Below, piece by piece: positions 61,329-64,000 of a DNA stretch of 64,000 nucleotides (its first letter is position 1; each line of letters opens with the position of its first letter). A program made the position numbers and the translations under genes. The notes under the pieces were generated by a model that ran no database searches, was not told where the DNA came from, and saw only the letters and a list, made by a program, of their open reading frames with translations. Source of the DNA: Porphyridium purpureum (Eukaryota; Rhodophyta; Bangiophyceae; Porphyridiales; Porphyridiaceae); contig VRMN01000010.1 in the NCBI GenBank assembly GCA_008690995.1, positions 1 through 64,000 of the forward strand. Direction: 5' to 3'.

Positions 61329-61889
61329 ATGGTCAAGTTCCGCGAGTGTGCTGGGTGCGTGCCGGTGCGCAAGAATGCGCAGAGCGGCAAGTGGGAGGTG
61401 CTCATGGTGCAGTCCACGGGCGATGACGCGATCTGGGTGTTTCCCAAGGGCGGCGTCGAACCTGGCGAGCCAGCCAAGGTGACTGCGCTACGCGAGACGC
61501 GCGAGGAGGCCGGCGCTATCGGCAAGTGCGGGCCCAAGCTGGGCGTGTGGCGTTTCCCGCAGACCAGGCAGCAGATCAAGTTCTTCCTGCTGTACGTGGA
61601 CGACGTGTTTGAGGCGACCGACTCGCGCTGGAAGGAGCGCAAGAAGCGCCAGCGCATGTGGCTCACCTTCCGCGCGGCCAAGAAGCTCATCAAATCGGTG
61701 CCCAAGCCGGACCGGCGCCCAGAGCTGTGCGACGTGCTCAAGGCCGCGGCCAAGCCGCTCAAGCAAATTGACGCAGAGAACCGAGTGCCCGAAGAGGACA
61801 CGGCCGATGATAATGCGGACGACGACAATGTCATCGAGATTGACCACGACATCAACGACAATAACGACGACAGCGACGCGTCGGCGTAA
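61329..61889 (+). CDS. Nudix hydrolase, diphosphoinositol polyphosphate phosphohydrolase-like
   Basis: 186 residues from the ATG at 61,329. The complete Nudix box GGVEPGEPAKVTALRETREE followed by AGAIG (residues ~41-65) fits G-x5-E-x7-R-E-U-x-E-E-x-G-U and supplies the metal-binding glutamates. WVFPKGGVE before it and GKCGPKLGVWRFPQTRQQIK after it are typical of the DIPP/DDP1/Aps1 group, which hydrolyses diphosphoinositol polyphosphates and diadenosine polyphosphates in the cytosol and nucleus. The last ~40 residues are an acidic Asp/Asn tail. A catalytically dead sibling lies 550 bases upstream on the same strand. Inositol pyrophosphates are also the ligand of the SPX domain encoded at 37.5 kb, a functional but not genetic link. 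Confidence 0.88.
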   Translation: MVKFRECAGCVPVRKNAQSGKWEVLMVQSTGDDAIWVFPKGGVEPGEPAKVTALRETREEAGAIGKCGPKLGVWRFPQTRQQIKFFLLYVDDVFEATDSRWKERKKRQRMWLTFRAAKKLIKSVPKPDRRPELCDVLKAAAKPLKQIDAENRVPEEDTADDNADDDNVIEIDHDINDNNDDSDASA

Positions 61890-62037
61890 CCTTGGCCGCC
61901 ACCGGCAGCACCTCCCTCGACCTGTATTCTGTCACAAAGTAAACTGGAACACTATCGACTTGGCGCGATTTGTGACTTGTCCCTGACGGCGGCGCGGAGA
62001 GCGGGTGCGGGGACGCGGGACAGACTGAGACACCGCA

Positions 62038-63951
62038 ATGAGCGCCAAGCGCGGTGCGACGGGTACCGCGAGCGCGGCAGGCGCCGCGGGCGCCCGGCCA
62101 GCAGGCAACGGGGCCCAGATGCCCGGCTCGTACGACGACGGCTTGCTCTATTCGGACGATTACGGCCCGTACGGCGAGAGCGTGCCTGCGGAAGGCGAGG
62201 CATTTAGCGGGCCGGGATCGTTTGTTCGCACGCCGCTGCTGCTCTCGCCGCGTATGCACACGCCGGTGGGTGCGCCGTCCGTGCTCCAGGAGTGGCAGAA
62301 CAATTCGAATGCTCGAAAATCTTCGGCGCCAGCGCCGCACAACGGTCACGGTAGAGCGGCATCGTACGGCACACACGCAGGCGCAGAAATGCCTCCCGCA
62401 GCGACTCAGGCGATGTACTTGAACGCCGCACCGGAGCATGGCGCAATGAGTCGCCTCGCGGAGCCTGCGTTGGGCATGGGCGCCGCTCAGATGCTTGCTG
62501 CGGCAGCGGCACCAAATGCCGCCGCAGCAAGCGCCCATTCTCCAGGTCTCACGGCTCCCGCGCCGTCACCCGCTGCGGCCGGGCTTGGGTTTTTGCAGCC
62601 ACCTGCGATGCAGCAGCAGCAACAACAACAACTACAACAACAACAACAGCAGCAGCTGCAGCAGCTGCACGGCGACGCCATGTCCGTTGCATCCAGCGCA
62701 GCGGAAAATGCAGCAGCCGCGGGGACCGGCAGCTTGCTGGCGCCGCGCACGGTTTCGAATGTTGGTCGGGTGCAGGTGGCCGGTGCACGCAATGAGCTGT
62801 TTGCCGCGGGGAAGAAGCCCAACATTATGATGACGGGACTGCCGCGTTCGGGAAAAACGAGCATTCTCAGTGTCCTGTTCCAAAAAGTATCGCCGCACGA
62901 AACGCTCTTCCTCGATTCATCAGACAAGGTGGTCAAGCACGAGATTGAAAACTCGGCGTTCTGCCAGTTCCAACTGTGGGATGTGCCCGGAGTGAATGGC
63001 AGCAGCAACGCCGCAAATGCATTCAGTCACACCGGTGCCAGCTTGAGTGTGCATTCGGTGGTATCAAACGACTCTGTTTTCTCCGACTGCGCGGCTGTGA
63101 TTTTTGTGATTGATGTGACGAGCGAGGAGACAGACGAGGCACTGCAACGACTTCATCACACCATCACTCGCGCGGTGGCGACCAACCCGAACGTTTTCAT
63201 CGAGGTCTTCATCCACAAGGCAGACGCGCTGACCGAAGAGCAAAAAGTGCAGTGTCAACGCGAGCTTCAGGGACGCATTGACGAGGAACTCGAGGAGGTA
63301 GGCTTGCCGGGTGTGAGTGCGCGCATCCGCTATCGAGCGACGTCTATCTTTGACCATTCGGTGTACGAGGCGTTCTCGCAAGTCGTGCAGAACCTCATTC
63401 CGGAGACGCACACGCTCGAGAGCATGCTCGACTTTTTGGTCAATAACTGCGGCATGGAAAAGGCGTTTTTATTTGACGTGGTCAGCAAACTTTACGTCGC
63501 GACGGACAGCACGCCGGTGCACCCGGAGGATTTTGAGCTGTGCTCGGACATGATTGAGGTGATCATTGACGTGAGCTGCATTTACGACTCTGGCCTGCAG
63601 GACGCCGCGCGTGCAAGTGGAAACGCGCAATGGTCCGGTGCGGATGCAGAGAACGCTGGCACAGGGAGCGGCGGTGGCGGGAACGGCAGCAGTAGTGCAG
63701 CAGCGGCGGACTCTAACCGCGCGCCGCCGCCGCCGGTCAACTTTGGATACCAAACGCATTCGTCCGCCACCATTCGGCTGAGCAACAACATGGTGTTGTA
63801 TCTCAAGGAGGTTTCTAACTATTTGGCGTTGTGTTGCATTGTACGTTCGGACGTGTTTGACGCTGCGCTCGGTCTCATCGAGTACAATGTTGGCGTTTTC
63901 AAAGAGGGTCTTCAGCGCGTCATCCAGTACCGCGTGGATTCCAACAGGTGA
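62038..63951 (+). CDS. Rag GTPase, RagC/D (Gtr2) type
   Basis: 637 residues from the ATG at 62,038. A ~260-residue Ala/Ser/Gln-rich N-terminal extension includes a poly-Gln tract (about residues 190-215). The GTPase domain starts at ~262: P-loop MMTGLPRSGKTSILSVLFQK, SPHETLFLDSSDKV and DVPG (switch II). HKAD stands in the base-specificity position (RagC has HKVD), and SIFDHSVYEAFSQVVQNLIP follows. The C-terminal roadblock-like domain has NNCGMEKAFLFDVVSKLYVATDS and DMIEVIIDVSCIYDSGL, as in RagC, but is split by a Gly/Ser/Ala-rich insert (63,600-63,735). It should pair with a RagA/B protein (not in the window) and recruit TORC1 to the vacuole or lysosome when amino acids are present. The frame is intact. 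Confidence 0.93.
   Translation: MSAKRGATGTASAAGAAGARPAGNGAQMPGSYDDGLLYSDDYGPYGESVPAEGEAFSGPGSFVRTPLLLSPRMHTPVGAPSVLQEWQNNSNARKSSAPAPHNGHGRAASYGTHAGAEMPPAATQAMYLNAAPEHGAMSRLAEPALGMGAAQMLAAAAAPNAAAASAHSPGLTAPAPSPAAAGLGFLQPPAMQQQQQQQLQQQQQQQLQQLHGDAMSVASSAAENAAAAGTGSLLAPRTVSNVGRVQVAGARNELFAAGKKPNIMMTGLPRSGKTSILSVLFQKVSPHETLFLDSSDKVVKHEIENSAFCQFQLWDVPGVNGSSNAANAFSHTGASLSVHSVVSNDSVFSDCAAVIFVIDVTSEETDEALQRLHHTITRAVATNPNVFIEVFIHKADALTEEQKVQCQRELQGRIDEELEEVGLPGVSARIRYRATSIFDHSVYEAFSQVVQNLIPETHTLESMLDFLVNNCGMEKAFLFDVVSKLYVATDSTPVHPEDFELCSDMIEVIIDVSCIYDSGLQDAARASGNAQWSGADAENAGTGSGGGGNGSSSAAAADSNRAPPPPVNFGYQTHSSATIRLSNNMVLYLKEVSNYLALCCIVRSDVFDAALGLIEYNVGVFKEGLQRVIQYRVDSNR
62607..62670 (+). repeat. CAG/CAA-rich poly-Gln tract
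   Basis: Mixed CAG and CAA codons encode about 20 glutamines broken by three leucines. Codon mixing suggests the tract is fairly stable. It sits in the unstructured leader of the Rag GTPase. Confidence 0.95.
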
Positions 63952-64000
63952 CCGCGCCGAAGGTTCACACGGGGCCTGATTCCAATGGCAAATGTTTTCC
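63952..64000. other. 3' flank of the Rag GTPase gene
   Basis: 49 bases to the window end; nothing recognised. Confidence 0.6.

Overview
This window is nuclear DNA of a unicellular eukaryote. The genes are long, GC-rich, single-exon open frames, and their families are eukaryotic: a RagC/D GTPase, PRMT5, the NEDD8-activating enzyme subunit UBA3, an SPX-domain phosphate transporter, a CDF zinc transporter, PPR-like organelle proteins and Nudix diphosphoinositol-phosphate hydrolases. Intron-poor, GC-rich coding would suit a compact algal or protist genome. A red alga such as Porphyridium is one guess, but the sequence alone does not settle the species. I found no rRNA, tRNA or CRISPR.

Left accessory region (1-27,000). 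The window opens inside the 3' end of a LINE, followed by a second decayed LINE tail and a 20-bp minisatellite. From 1.5 to 3.0 kb lies wreckage of Sel1-repeat and ABC-class-ATPase sequence. This looks like an old copy of the block at 12.7-19.3 kb, and it includes a tandem unit that is itself part Sel1 and part ATPase. Next comes a 1,424-residue RecQ-like helicase with zinc fingers at both ends (3.2-7.4 kb), a degenerate ~80-bp repeat field, a Merlin/IS1595-type transposon split by a solo LTR, an orphan ORF cut by a complete-looking Tc1/mariner element (11.09-12.64 kb), and then the most interesting gene: an MLKL-like N-terminal helical domain joined to a protein kinase, a coiled coil and a long Sel1 array (12.7-16.5 kb). 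It is followed by a broken ABC-class ATPase gene (17.4-19.3 kb), a truncated Sel1-only relative (21.3-22.2 kb) and about 4.8 kb with no recognisable gene.

Middle region (27-42.3 kb). A tandem family of three related PPR-like, probably organelle-targeted proteins; one carries a 26-bp tandem duplication that breaks its frame. A weak zinc-ribbon ORF, an SPX-SLC13 phosphate transporter and a tail-anchored CS-domain/Sel1 protein follow.

Second accessory island (42.3-50.4 kb). AT-richer sequence with a second solo LTR of the same family, a gag-like retroelement fossil, a dead Tc1-like transposase and unassigned ORF pieces.

Right housekeeping region (50.4-64 kb). UBA3, PRMT5, a zinc transporter, an organellar PrmC/HemK-type methyltransferase, a tandem pair of Nudix proteins of which one has lost its catalytic box, and RagC/D. 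These sit close together and seem independent in function, although RagC/D, the SPX transporter and the Nudix pair all touch nutrient and inositol-pyrophosphate signalling.
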